In this document: positions 31,676 through 39,782 of the stretch, piece after piece
Layout of the letters: each line of letters starts with the position of its first letter
Numbering within the stretch: position 1 is the first letter of the stretch
Source of the DNA: Nitrososphaerota archaeon
GTDB lineage: Archaea > Thermoproteota > Nitrososphaeria > Nitrososphaerales > UBA57
Length of the DNA: 64,000 nucleotides
Direction: 5' to 3'
Assembly: GCA_024860875.1 (NCBI GenBank)
Contig: JACPSZ010000017.1
Coordinates: 62,001 to 126,000, forward strand
Made by a program: the position numbers and the translations under genes
The notes under the pieces: generated by a model
What the model saw: only the letters and a program-made list of their open reading frames with translations
Databases searched by the model: none
Told to the model about the DNA's origin: nothing

Positions 31676-32938
31676 CTATTTTCTAATCTCGTCCAGAATT
31701 TCCTTGGCTCTGGTAAACTTTACAGCCTTCTCCTTCACCATAGTGGCAGCGACCTTGTCGATTTCTCCGCCCTTGGCCCCAGCAGATACAGCTATGTTTC
31801 TTGCGTGCAGCCGCATGTGCCCCTTCTGAATCCCTTCAGCGACGAGTGCCCTTAGAGCTGCCAAGTTCTGAGCAAGCCCAACAGATACCATGACTCTAGC
31901 AAGCTCGCCAGCACTTTTTACACCGAGTATCTTTAGTGCAATTTTTGCAGAGGGATTTACAGATGATGACCCTCCAACAATGCCAACGGCTATTGGAAGT
32001 TCTATACTGCCCACAAGGTCTTCTCTTCTGTCCTTCTTCCAAGAAGTTAACGATCTATACCGTCCAGTAATGCTTGCGTAAGAATGCGCGCCAGCTTCTA
32101 TTGCCCTAGTGTCCTGTCCAGTCGCCATTGCAACAGCTATAATTCCATTCATTACGCCCTTGTTGTGAGTAGTTGCCCTATACTGATCGAAATCGGCAAA
32201 ATGGTAGGCTTTGATGATGCCTTCAATGACATACTCTCCTCCAAGCTCTTCCTTGTCGAATGTTGCAGATGCGAATGCTATCCTTTCTGTTGCTAAGTTT
32301 GATAAAATTCTCAGCAGGACGTTGCCTTTAGTGGCTTTTTCAATTATAGGAGCAATAGCTTCAGCCATTGTGTTTACAGCATTGGCACCCATAGCGTCTT
32401 TGCAGTCAACGTATAACTCAACAATGAGCATTGAACCAGAAGGCGTCTTGATGGCTCTGGTCTTCAGGTCTTTTGGCCCTCCACCAATTGATAGCAATGT
32501 GGGGTTCTGCTCTGCTGCCTTTTTCATGATGCTTTTCTTCTCCTTCATAACGGCTTTAGCAGCCTTCTTTACGTCAACATCAACGACCTGAATCTGGGCA
32601 CGCATTATAGAACCCGAATATTTTGTCCTAAAACCGCCTTTCTTTCTGGCGATAGCGGCGGCCTTGCTCGCAGCAGCAACTACCGAGGGCTCTTCGATGG
32701 CCATAGGCACAAGATAATCCTTGCCATCTATCAGAAAATTTACAGCTATCCCAAGAGGATGCGAAATTCCTCCAACAACATTCTCTATCATCTTATCCGC
32801 CTTATCAAGGCTCAAAGTGCGCATAGAATGCAGGGTTGCAGCTTCATCATCAGTTAGATCGGCAAACTCTTTTACGAATCCAAGCCTTTCTTCGGGCGAA
32901 AGCTTGTAGAAGCCCGAAACTGCAGAGCTCTTTTGCAC
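31676..32938 (-). CDS. hmgA: Hydroxymethylglutaryl-CoA reductase, class II-like
   Basis: The 420 residues match class II HMG-CoA reductases (about 428) such as that of Pseudomonas mevalonii. It should make mevalonate for archaeal lipids. Motifs: ENVVGGISHPLGIAVNF, EEPSVVAAASKAA, DCKDAMGANAVNTMAEA, ATTHNKGVMNGI (catalytic Lys region) and GHMRLHARN with the catalytic His. It starts at GTG 32938, about 25-30 nt from a bidirectional TATA box at 32961-32972. The class assignment rests on length and the EEPSVVAAAS and LHARN blocks. Confidence 0.93.
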   Translation of the reverse strand: MQKSSAVSGFYKLSPEERLGFVKEFADLTDDEAATLHSMRTLSLDKADKMIENVVGGISHPLGIAVNFLIDGKDYLVPMAIEEPSVVAAASKAAAIARKKGGFRTKYSGSIMRAQIQVVDVDVKKAAKAVMKEKKSIMKKAAEQNPTLLSIGGGPKDLKTRAIKTPSGSMLIVELYVDCKDAMGANAVNTMAEAIAPIIEKATKGNVLLRILSNLATERIAFASATFDKEELGGEYVIEGIIKAYHFADFDQYRATTHNKGVMNGIIAVAMATGQDTRAIEAGAHSYASITGRYRSLTSWKKDRREDLVGSIELPIAVGIVGGSSSVNPSAKIALKILGVKSAGELARVMVSVGLAQNLAALRALVAEGIQKGHMRLHARNIAVSAGAKGGEIDKVAATMVKEKAVKFTRAKEILDEIRK

Positions 32939-32960
32939 GAGTCAAGCAGTTCAAGGGTTT

Positions 32961-32972
32961 CTATTTATTTAG
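32961..32972. promoter_or_regulatory. Shared TATA box of hmgA and DUF354 genes
   Basis: CTATTTATTTAG reads as TAAATAAATAG on the other strand. It is 23-30 nt from both GTG 32938 (minus) and ATG 32996 (plus), so both genes are probably transcribed without leaders from this site. Confidence 0.5.
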
Positions 32973-32995
32973 ATCGGCGAATCTGCAAGCGTTGC

Positions 32996-34060
32996 ATGAA
33001 AGTCTGGGTTGACATCCTTACTCCAAAGCAGGCTCTATTCTTTGAGCCGTTAATCAAGGAACTCCGCTCGAAAAATGTTGTTTTGGTAACATCAAGGAAA
33101 TACAGGGAAGTTGAACTTATTATGAAGAAGAGGAGCATTGATGGTCATTTCATTGGTGAGCACGGAGGCAAAGACCTCTATGGGAAACTCGTAGCTTCTG
33201 CAGAAAGAATCCATATGCTTGCAGATTTAGTAAGCAAAGAGGAGCCTGATATTGCCATATCGTTCAGCTCCCCTGAATGCTGTAGAGTTGCCTTTGGACT
33301 AGGCATCAAGAACTATTGCATCAATGATTCTCCTCATGCTGCAGCAGTTGCAAAGCTCACGATACCTTTGTGCCAGAGGCTCTTCACTCCTTGGGTAATT
33401 TCGACCAGAGCTTGGACAAGGTATGGAATAGATGCAAAGAACATTACGAAATACAGAGCATTAGATCCAGCTGCATGGCTCAAGAGGGCCGATCTTTCGA
33501 AAGCAAAGTCAGAACTTAATCTTGAAAAAGGTAAGAAGACGATGGCGGTAAGGCTTGAAGAGAGCTTTGCAGCATATCTGCTTGAAAATAGCAACAAAAA
33601 ACCCTCGCAGGGCTACCGTCTTCTAGCTAAACTCGTCAAGGAATTCTCCAATTGCAATATCATAACCTTGGGAAGGTATTCAGAGCAAATAGAAATCCTA
33701 CAGAAGAACTTTGGCAATAAGATCATAGTGCCTGACAATATAGTAGATGGCATCCCGTTGCTTCTGAACTGTGACCTGTTCATAGGTATGGGAGGAACCA
33801 TGACTGCTGAAGCGGCTCTGCTGGGGGTTCCTACAATATCGTTTTTCAGGGGCAGCTATGATGTTGAAAGCTTTCTTATCAAGAAAGGGCTTGTTCTGAA
33901 ACCCAAGAATGTAGATGACATAGTAAAAGTTTCGAAGAAGTTGCTTTCAGATGAGCGTAGAAGGAGAGCCATCAAGGACAAGGCCGTTAAGCTTCTTGAC
34001 TGGATGGAGGATCCTATCCAGATAATATCCGACAAGATTGAGATTGCTAACTCTATTTGA
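32996..34060 (+). CDS. DUF354 family protein (UDP-GlcNAc epimerase/glycosyltransferase-like fold)
   Basis: Starting at ATG 32996 the product has 354 residues and begins MKVWVDILTPKQALFFEPLIKEL, typical of archaeal DUF354. A TTG at 32933 would add 21 residues that overlap the promoter and is rejected. GMGGTMTAEAALLGVPTISFFRG resembles the C-terminal nucleotide-sugar-binding lobe of GT-B enzymes. The role is unknown; cell-surface glycan work is the usual guess. It is divergent from hmgA. Confidence 0.88.
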   Translation: MKVWVDILTPKQALFFEPLIKELRSKNVVLVTSRKYREVELIMKKRSIDGHFIGEHGGKDLYGKLVASAERIHMLADLVSKEEPDIAISFSSPECCRVAFGLGIKNYCINDSPHAAAVAKLTIPLCQRLFTPWVISTRAWTRYGIDAKNITKYRALDPAAWLKRADLSKAKSELNLEKGKKTMAVRLEESFAAYLLENSNKKPSQGYRLLAKLVKEFSNCNIITLGRYSEQIEILQKNFGNKIIVPDNIVDGIPLLLNCDLFIGMGGTMTAEAALLGVPTISFFRGSYDVESFLIKKGLVLKPKNVDDIVKVSKKLLSDERRRRAIKDKAVKLLDWMEDPIQIISDKIEIANSI

Positions 34061-34061
34061 G

Positions 34062-34550
34062 TTATGGGCTTACCTTTATGGTGCCTGACATTTCGTGAAA
34101 TGCTATCACGCAGTCGAAGTAATAGGTGCCAGGCTTGTCAAACTTGAACTCGAACTTGTCTCCGGGATTTAACTGCCGGTGAAACAGAAGAATACCGTCG
34201 GCTGTAAAGTTCTTACTAGTTGCAGTGTGAATCTCTTTGTCGACATTCTCCCATATTACTGTAGAGCCTACTGGAACGTTTACGAAGGACGGCGTGAAGG
34301 CACTTTTACTTACAGCTTTTATCACAACTGTTGTAGGAGGCAGCATGTCTGCAGGGTCGGCTCCTATTGGAGGGGCATTGTTGAAGACTTGCTTTGGAAG
34401 CTCTAACTTTGGCTGTCCTGCTTGCTGCGTTTGAATTGATGTGAAAAAGACTATTCCGCCTGCAATCACCAAAAATACAACCCCTAAAACACCGATAAGT
34501 ATCTTGGAGATCACCTTAGATTCACTTGACGCAATAACATTTAGAAACAA
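34062..34550 (-). CDS. Membrane-anchored blue copper protein
   Basis: A 162-residue cupredoxin with an N-terminal anchor helix (about 16-38) and a Pro-rich linker. The copper ligands are H108 (EIHTA), C147, H152 and M154 (DCVIAFHEM); the C-x4-H spacing is longer than the C-x2-H of the other cupredoxins in this window. It ends one base from the convergent DUF354 gene and is transcribed alone. It is probably an outer-face electron carrier. Confidence 0.85.
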   Translation of the reverse strand: MFLNVIASSESKVISKILIGVLGVVFLVIAGGIVFFTSIQTQQAGQPKLELPKQVFNNAPPIGADPADMLPPTTVVIKAVSKSAFTPSFVNVPVGSTVIWENVDKEIHTATSKNFTADGILLFHRQLNPGDKFEFKFDKPGTYYFDCVIAFHEMSGTIKVSP

Positions 34551-34587
34551 GACATAGATAAGTTAGTTCCCTCTCCAATGCACGAGC

Positions 34588-35277
34588 TTGGAATACGCTG
34601 TCATAATTGGAAGACTCAATGCAATGAAGAATCTCAGGAACGTAGAAGGGATGGCAAGGTTCGGCATCAACCCGAAGAACACTCTAGGTATTTCAGTTCC
34701 AGATATTAGGACAATGGCCAAGCAAATAGGTAAGGATCACTTTTTGGCGCAGAAGCTATGGTCTTCGGGGATACATGAAGCTAGAATCCTTGCAACCATC
34801 ATAGACGATCCGAAACTGATTACCGAGGAGCAGATGGAGAGCTGGGTCAAAGAGATTGACAGCTGGGATATTTGCGATCAATGCTGCGGTAATCTTTTTG
34901 ATAAAACGAAATTTGCCTACCAGAAGGCAATAGAATGGAGTAATAACGATAAGGAATTTATCAAGAGAGCAGGATTTAGCCTTATGGCCTACCTAGCAGT
35001 TCACGACAAGAAAGCTCCAGATAAAGCATTTGCAAAATTCCTTTCTGCCATAAAGGCCGCTGCTACTGATGAAAGAAACTTCGTCAAAAAAGCTGTAAAC
35101 TGGGCTTTGCGGCAGATAGGGAAGCGCAGTCTTGAACTCAACAGGGAAGCCATAAAAACCGCAAAAGAAATTCAAAAGATGTATCCTAAGAGCGCTAGAT
35201 GGATAGCGTCCGATGCGCTTAGGGAGCTGACGGGCAAAACCGTGCAGGAAAGGCTGAAGGCTAAAGCCTCTAAATAG
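34588..35277 (+). CDS. AlkD-like DNA alkylation repair protein
   Basis: A 229-residue all-helical HEAT-repeat protein. The blocks LGISVPDIRTMAKQIG, EARILATIIDDP, VKEIDSWDICDQCCGNLF and FVKKAVNWALRQIGKRS are characteristic of the DNA alkylation repair family (AlkC/AlkD). The WD of SWDICD and the WALRQIGKR helix line the DNA-binding groove in AlkD. It starts at TTG 34588, with ATG 34624 as an alternative. It is divergent from the cupredoxin gene. Confidence 0.88.
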   Translation: MEYAVIIGRLNAMKNLRNVEGMARFGINPKNTLGISVPDIRTMAKQIGKDHFLAQKLWSSGIHEARILATIIDDPKLITEEQMESWVKEIDSWDICDQCCGNLFDKTKFAYQKAIEWSNNDKEFIKRAGFSLMAYLAVHDKKAPDKAFAKFLSAIKAAATDERNFVKKAVNWALRQIGKRSLELNREAIKTAKEIQKMYPKSARWIASDALRELTGKTVQERLKAKASK

Positions 35278-35303
35278 AGGCAAGTAAGTGCACATATAGT
35301 AAA

Positions 35304-36848
35304 ATGCTATCCTTTCGTGTAAGGACTCTCGGAATTGATTCGGGGAAGCCTATCGTCGTTCTTACCGAAGACGATGCCGCAGATTTGGGCGTCAAGAGTT
35401 CGTCGAGAGTGAGGGTAAAATCCAGTAGAGGAGAGATTACTGCAATAGTGAACATCGCAACCAAGACGTTGTCTAATGGAACGATTGGAGTGTTTGATGA
35501 AGTTCGCAGGATACTGAAACTAAGGGATAATGATAGAGTCGATGTTGGGGTTGCACCTTTTCCATCATCGCTCCAGTTTATCAGGAATAGGCTGTTAGGA
35601 AGGAAACTAAACTATGATGAGATTCATGAAATAGTGAAGGATGTCGTTGAAGGGAACCTTAGAGAGACAGAGATAGCATCCTTTGTGACCTCCCTGCACA
35701 TGCAGGGCGTTGACCTTGACGAGGCTACTAGTCTGACTAATGCTATGGTGGAAACCGGGCACATTCTGAAAATCAAAAAGCGGCCTGTAGTAGACAAGCA
35801 TTCCATTGGAGGAGTGCCTGGGGACAAGACAAGCCTTTTGCTGGTGCCAGTTCTGGCCGCAGCTGGCTGCACCATACCCAAGTCTTCTTCGAGGGCCATA
35901 ACATCTGCTGCAGGTACTGCCGACAAAGCGGAGGTCCTGATGCCTGTCAACCTTGGAATTGAAGAGATTACCAAGGTGGTTCAAAAGACCAATGGATGCC
36001 TTGTCTGGGGAGGCTCTCTAGAACTTGCACCTGCAGACGACATCTTCGTCCAGATAGAATTTCCTCTTTCCATAGACCCTCTTTTGTTACCTTCGATCAT
36101 GAGCAAGAAACGCGCTGCAAATGTGGACAATCTTGTTATCGACATACCTACTGGGACAAGGACGAAAATCAAGACAATAGAGGAAGCGAACCTACTTGCA
36201 AAGGATTTCATAGAGCTTGGAAGGCGTGTTAATATCAAAACGCAATGCACCATTACAAGCGGCGAGCAGCCAATAGGCTATGCCGTAGGGCCTGCATTGG
36301 AGGCCAGAGAAGCCCTTGAAATTTTGATGAGGAGGAAGGTCGTGCCCGAACAGATAGACAAGGTCTGCCATATTGCTGGAGCTCTGCTCGAAATGGTGGG
36401 AAGAAATGACGGCTATGATATTGCTATTCAAATCTTGAAGAGTGGTAAGGCTGAAAAGAAGATGCGGGAAATCATTTCCCAGCAGGGAGGAAATCCGAAT
36501 GTTACGCCTGAGGACATAGAGGTTGGAGAATACACGTTCGATGCAAGTTCAGAGAATGCTGGGAATTTGCTTTGGATAGATAACAACGGTCTGGTGGAGG
36601 TTGCAAGGGCTGCAGGTGCACCAAAGGACAAGGAAGCAGGAGTATTGCTGCATAAAAAGCTTGGAGAGCGCGTCAGAAAAGGTGAATCATTGTTCACTAT
36701 ATACAGTGCTAAATCAAGAAAGATGGAAATGGCAAGGAAACTTCTTGAAGAGGTAAGAGTCTGCGGTGTCGCAGAAAAAGGAGAGATGCTCATTCAAAGG
36801 GTTAGGGAGATTCCCGTTCCAAAGAAGGCGTTCATACTTGAGCGCTAG
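35304..36848 (+). CDS. deoA: AMP phosphorylase (thymidine phosphorylase family)
   Basis: A 514-residue enzyme of the archaeal AMP/NMP phosphorylase type, releasing the base from NMP and giving ribose 1,5-bisphosphate. An N-terminal domain of about 85 residues precedes the phosphorylase core, as in archaeal enzymes. KRPVVDKHSIGGVPGDKTSLLLVPVLAAAG and SSRAITSAAGTADKAEVL hold the phosphate and substrate sites. No RubisCO or R15P isomerase gene is in the window. It overlaps convergent nadC by 4 bp. Confidence 0.93.
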   Translation: MLSFRVRTLGIDSGKPIVVLTEDDAADLGVKSSSRVRVKSSRGEITAIVNIATKTLSNGTIGVFDEVRRILKLRDNDRVDVGVAPFPSSLQFIRNRLLGRKLNYDEIHEIVKDVVEGNLRETEIASFVTSLHMQGVDLDEATSLTNAMVETGHILKIKKRPVVDKHSIGGVPGDKTSLLLVPVLAAAGCTIPKSSSRAITSAAGTADKAEVLMPVNLGIEEITKVVQKTNGCLVWGGSLELAPADDIFVQIEFPLSIDPLLLPSIMSKKRAANVDNLVIDIPTGTRTKIKTIEEANLLAKDFIELGRRVNIKTQCTITSGEQPIGYAVGPALEAREALEILMRRKVVPEQIDKVCHIAGALLEMVGRNDGYDIAIQILKSGKAEKKMREIISQQGGNPNVTPEDIEVGEYTFDASSENAGNLLWIDNNGLVEVARAAGAPKDKEAGVLLHKKLGERVRKGESLFTIYSAKSRKMEMARKLLEEVRVCGVAEKGEMLIQRVREIPVPKKAFILER

Positions 36849-37690
36849 CGCCTGAAACGCATGCTGAAGTCAATGCTCTTTGCAGAATGGGTGAGCATCC
36901 CCATTGAAATTATGTCGGCGCCAGATTTTGCATAATCAGCAAGGTTATCAAAATTAACTCCTCCGGAGGCTTCCACTTCTATTTTGTCCCTAAGCTTCTG
37001 TTTCTTAAGCTCGCCTACGGCGTTCCTGATTTCAGCAGGGCGCATATTGTCCAGCATGATGATGTCGGCGCCAGCCTTTACAGCTTTAATGGCGTCTTCA
37101 ATGCTTGAAACTTCTATCTCTATTTTTTTAGAGAAACTTACCTTCTTTTTAGCGAGCTGGACGGCTTTCTTGACGCTCCCTACAAGTGCTATATGGTTGT
37201 TCTTTATCAGAACCATGTCCTGAAGGTCTGCCCTGTGCGGGTCTCCTCCTCCAAGCTCGACAGCCTTCTTCTCCAGCGACCGCAGGCCTGGAGTCGTCTT
37301 CCTTGTCGTTGCAATTCTTACTCCCTTCCTAGCTCTTTCTGCAATTGAGACGGCCTTTGCTGTGGTCGTTGCTATCCCGCTTAGGTGGCTAATTATGTTT
37401 AGGGAGACCCTTTCCAGAGCGAGCATCTTCTTTGCATCTCCTGACACTTTTGCAACTATGGTGCCATTGGAAACTCTCTGGCCGTCAGAAACTTTCTGCT
37501 CAACCTCAAGCCCCTTCTGCTTTACGAAAAAGAGCACTTCTGCGAGCCCCGCAACGACGCAATCTTCCTTGGCTATTATCTCCGCTGTAGCAGTCTGACC
37601 TTCTGCAATCACAGCATCAGTTGTAACATCTCCTCTTCCATAATCCTCCTGCAAGAAGGTTTCAAGCATGAGCATGACGCGGCTATCCAT
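36845..37690 (-). CDS. nadC: Quinolinate phosphoribosyltransferase (NadC)
   Basis: A 281-residue enzyme converting quinolinate and PRPP to nicotinate mononucleotide. Motifs are EDYGRGDVTTDAV, LNIISHLSGIAT, ATRKTTPGLRSLEKKAVELGGGDPHRADL with active-site Arg, Lys and His, LIKNNH, and EVEASGGVNFDNLADYAKSGADIISMG. The first residues MDSRVMLMLETFL are typical. Its leader carries a GC-rich hairpin (37728-37761). Confidence 0.96.
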   Translation of the reverse strand: MDSRVMLMLETFLQEDYGRGDVTTDAVIAEGQTATAEIIAKEDCVVAGLAEVLFFVKQKGLEVEQKVSDGQRVSNGTIVAKVSGDAKKMLALERVSLNIISHLSGIATTTAKAVSIAERARKGVRIATTRKTTPGLRSLEKKAVELGGGDPHRADLQDMVLIKNNHIALVGSVKKAVQLAKKKVSFSKKIEIEVSSIEDAIKAVKAGADIIMLDNMRPAEIRNAVGELKKQKLRDKIEVEASGGVNFDNLADYAKSGADIISMGMLTHSAKSIDFSMRFRR

Positions 37691-37727
37691 CTTTCTTATT
37701 GATGAGGTCTTGGTTGATTAGTCTTTA

Positions 37728-37761
37728 GCCCGCCCCTGCACAAAGGGGCCCGTATAGGGGG
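37728..37761 (-). promoter_or_regulatory. GC-rich hairpin in the nadC leader region
   Basis: On the minus strand ATATCCCCCTATACGGG is followed by GCCCC-TTTGTGCA-GGGGC and GGGC, 40-70 nt before the nadC ATG. The series CCCCTA-AC-GGG...GTGCAGG...GGGC also occurs, better conserved, in the modules at 22.7 and 58.0 kb, and in part at about 31633-31660. Its role is unknown. Confidence 0.35.
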
Positions 37762-37794
37762 ATATCATCTGACATCATCACTCCCTGCTTACAA

Positions 37795-38064
37795 ATGTTC
37801 AGAGCATCCACGAGAGTGTTGAACAAGTGCGGAGACTTGAAGTCGGTGTTGTTAGTGCGTATCCAAGAGCGAAATAAGAAAATCGAAGAGCTTGAGGCTA
37901 GGTTTACAAAGCTTGAAGATAACTCTGCTTGGAACATTTATGGGAGGCTGGCCAGAATGTCTCCTTCCCTTTTAGTTCTCTGTTGGGCAGTAGACAGGTC
38001 CTGTTGCAAAAACTGCATCATACTTCAATCAATCTTAAAAAGGAAGCCAACAGCCTGTAGATGA
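37795..38064 (+). pseudogene. Chimeric or remnant ORF ending in an HxlR C-terminus
   Basis: The frame encodes 89 residues. The last 30 (CWAVDRSCCKNCIILQSILKRK) match the C-terminus of the HxlR protein at 45195-45560 (NWAVDRSSHKDCIILQSVL), also at DNA level. The winged-helix part is missing; instead there is a short coiled-coil-like segment (ERNKKIEELEARFTKLED). It is most simply a recombined fragment of a lost HxlR gene. Expression as a small protein is possible but unsupported. Confidence 0.5.
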
Positions 38065-38109
38065 CCACCGTGAGCAAGACATTGGCTTTGTATCCTAGAT
38101 TACCAAATG

Positions 38110-38781
38110 TTAGAGGTATCCTTTGGCAAATAGCCTGCCCATCGCACCAAGCTGGGCAATCTTTTCTCTTCCTTGATCAACGGTTTCAACTAAACCTAAC
38201 TCTATTAGCCCAAAAGAGTCCCTGTCTCCATTAAAATGATACGACACAAGAGGAGGACTCATTTTCACCTTCTCAGCCAGAGACTCGAGATTTACGGATC
38301 CCTCCATCAATGCTCTCAGAATCTTCATCTTGCTCTCGGATATGATCTTGGCGTAAGAAAATCTGAGCATGGGCAGTAGCCTCGGTTCATTGTCCATGAT
38401 GCCAAAAGCCCTTACTCCATTGACATAGCAGGCGCTCAGAACTGCGCATGTGGTTATTCTGTCGCCAGTAGAGACGTTAACAAGCAGTCGTTCCTCTCCT
38501 TCAATCTTCTTCAAATTGGCGAGGAACTCGAAAGCGCTCTCAATGGGATCCCCTTTCAGTTCATACGCTTCAACGGGTATCTGGAATCTAACTAGATCTT
38601 GCTTGAGTTTGTCAAGATCTTTTTTTTGGGCAGCCTGATATAGAAGGATTATCTTCTTTGTCGGAAACTGTCTTATGCCTACAAACAAAGCATCAGGATT
38701 ATCTCCCATAGGGGCAACGACAACATATTCAGGCATATTTTGAACAATTAATTTCTCACTATTAAGCCCTTGTTTTAACAT
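38110..38781 (-). CDS. CARF-like domain plus winged-helix regulator (Csa3/DUF6293-like)
   Basis: A 223-residue protein. Residues about 17-130 form a Rossmann-like CARF fold, with PEYVVVAPMGDNPDALFVGIRQ and LLVNVSTGDRITTCAVLSACYVNG, comparable to the ligand-binding motif of Csa3 and related proteins. Residues about 150-223 form a winged helix (MKILRALMEGSVNLESLAEKVKMSPPLVSYHF). ATG at residue 16 is an alternative start. No CRISPR array or cas gene is nearby. It is divergent from the exported protein/cupredoxin/CopD genes and probably regulates them or itself. The ligand is unknown. Confidence 0.75.
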   Translation of the reverse strand: MLKQGLNSEKLIVQNMPEYVVVAPMGDNPDALFVGIRQFPTKKIILLYQAAQKKDLDKLKQDLVRFQIPVEAYELKGDPIESAFEFLANLKKIEGEERLLVNVSTGDRITTCAVLSACYVNGVRAFGIMDNEPRLLPMLRFSYAKIISESKMKILRALMEGSVNLESLAEKVKMSPPLVSYHFNGDRDSFGLIELGLVETVDQGREKIAQLGAMGRLFAKGYL

Positions 38782-38813
38782 TTAAGGGGAACACTCATTA
38801 AGATTTTCTTAAC
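38782..38813 (+). promoter_or_regulatory. TTAAGGGGAAC / TTAAC promoter motif, copy 1
   Basis: TTAAGGGGAAC at 38782 and TTTTCTTAAC ending at 38813 precede ATG 38825. Similar pairs occur at 40802-40835 before the DUF1059 gene and at 53440-53468 before the zinc-finger membrane protein gene. They may be binding sites for a shared regulator. Confidence 0.4.
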
Positions 38814-38824
38814 TAAAACAACCT

Positions 38825-39328
38825 ATGAATGCTAAGGTATTAGGGATAATCACCCTCATAGTTGGATTAGTAGCAGGAACAGGAATAGGCTATGCAGTGC
38901 AAGGCAGTAACACAGCCTCACTCCAGAAAGATGCAGCGTACTGGCGTCAGGCAACTGCTATCTTTGAACCTGCCCCGCTCAAAACGATGACAGATCATTT
39001 GGTGTACATGACCCCCGATGGAAAGATGATGCTTGCTTACCAGTTTGACAATTTGGACCTATCAAAGGCTCAGAACCTCAACTGGATAGCTCTTGGTATA
39101 CCTGGTAAATGGTGCAAGGAAGACCAGCAGAGAGTCGAGCAGCAATTCGGACCTGGTTTCACACATTTCCATGACCTCGTGAAGGATACACACGGTGGGT
39201 CGGTTACAGGTCAGGATGGAGTATGGTTCAAGCACAACGCTGTTAGACAATTCGAAGCACCGTGGGGAGCGGTTGGGCCAGGCGTGGACACTAAATTCAT
39301 GCCTACACAAGCTCCATCCTGCGCATAA
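38825..39328 (+). CDS. Exported protein of unknown function
   Basis: These 167 residues were not assigned to a family. An N-terminal helix (5-25) is an export signal or anchor. The ectodomain has possible metal-binding residues in GKWCKEDQQR and GFTHFHDLVKDTHGG, plus a C-terminal Cys (APSCA). It heads a three-gene run with a cupredoxin and a CopD-like protein, so a role in copper handling or respiration is likely but not shown. Confidence 0.65.
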   Translation: MNAKVLGIITLIVGLVAGTGIGYAVQGSNTASLQKDAAYWRQATAIFEPAPLKTMTDHLVYMTPDGKMMLAYQFDNLDLSKAQNLNWIALGIPGKWCKEDQQRVEQQFGPGFTHFHDLVKDTHGGSVTGQDGVWFKHNAVRQFEAPWGAVGPGVDTKFMPTQAPSCA

Positions 39329-39359
39329 GTAATCGTCATAGTAGAAAGCGGCGACAGTA

Positions 39360-39782
39360 TTGGCTACTAGAGCTACCACAGTAGCAATAGGTATAGTGGT
39401 AGTAGTTGCTGCTATCATCGCTGTATTCTTTACAGCGCAGGCCGGTAATTCCGTAGGATCACGGACAGCCGCAGAAGTAGCTATAGCGCTCAATGCGTAC
39501 ATTGCCCCTGCTAATTGGGAATCTGGTTATTTGATTGATGACAAGTTCTATGCGCCTAGTACAGTTACAATCAGGGTAGGAGAATCAATAAGGTGGACAA
39601 ACAGAGACACTACTATACATACGGTAACCTCGCAAAAGGTGCCTAATGGAGCGAGCACATTTGATTCGAGTTTCGTAGATCCAAGCAAGACAGTCGTTTT
39701 TACATTTAGAGCAGCAGGAGAATATGAATACTTTTGTACGTTGCATCCCTATATGGGCGGAAAGGTTCAAGTCCTGCCATAA
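39360..39782 (+). CDS. Membrane-anchored blue copper protein
   Basis: A 140-residue cupredoxin with an N-terminal anchor helix (residues 8-26). The ligands are H87 (TIHTVT), C126, H129 and M132 (FCTLHPYM). It starts at TTG 39360; no better start is in frame. Its stop overlaps the start of the CopD-like gene (TAATG), so the two are translationally coupled and probably exchange copper or electrons. Confidence 0.88.
   Translation: MATRATTVAIGIVVVVAAIIAVFFTAQAGNSVGSRTAAEVAIALNAYIAPANWESGYLIDDKFYAPSTVTIRVGESIRWTNRDTTIHTVTSQKVPNGASTFDSSFVDPSKTVVFTFRAAGEYEYFCTLHPYMGGKVQVLP

Noticed and set aside
36997-38064. CRISPR array or cas locus near the CARF-type regulator.
   Set aside because: No regularly spaced direct repeats and no cas-like proteins were seen anywhere in the window.
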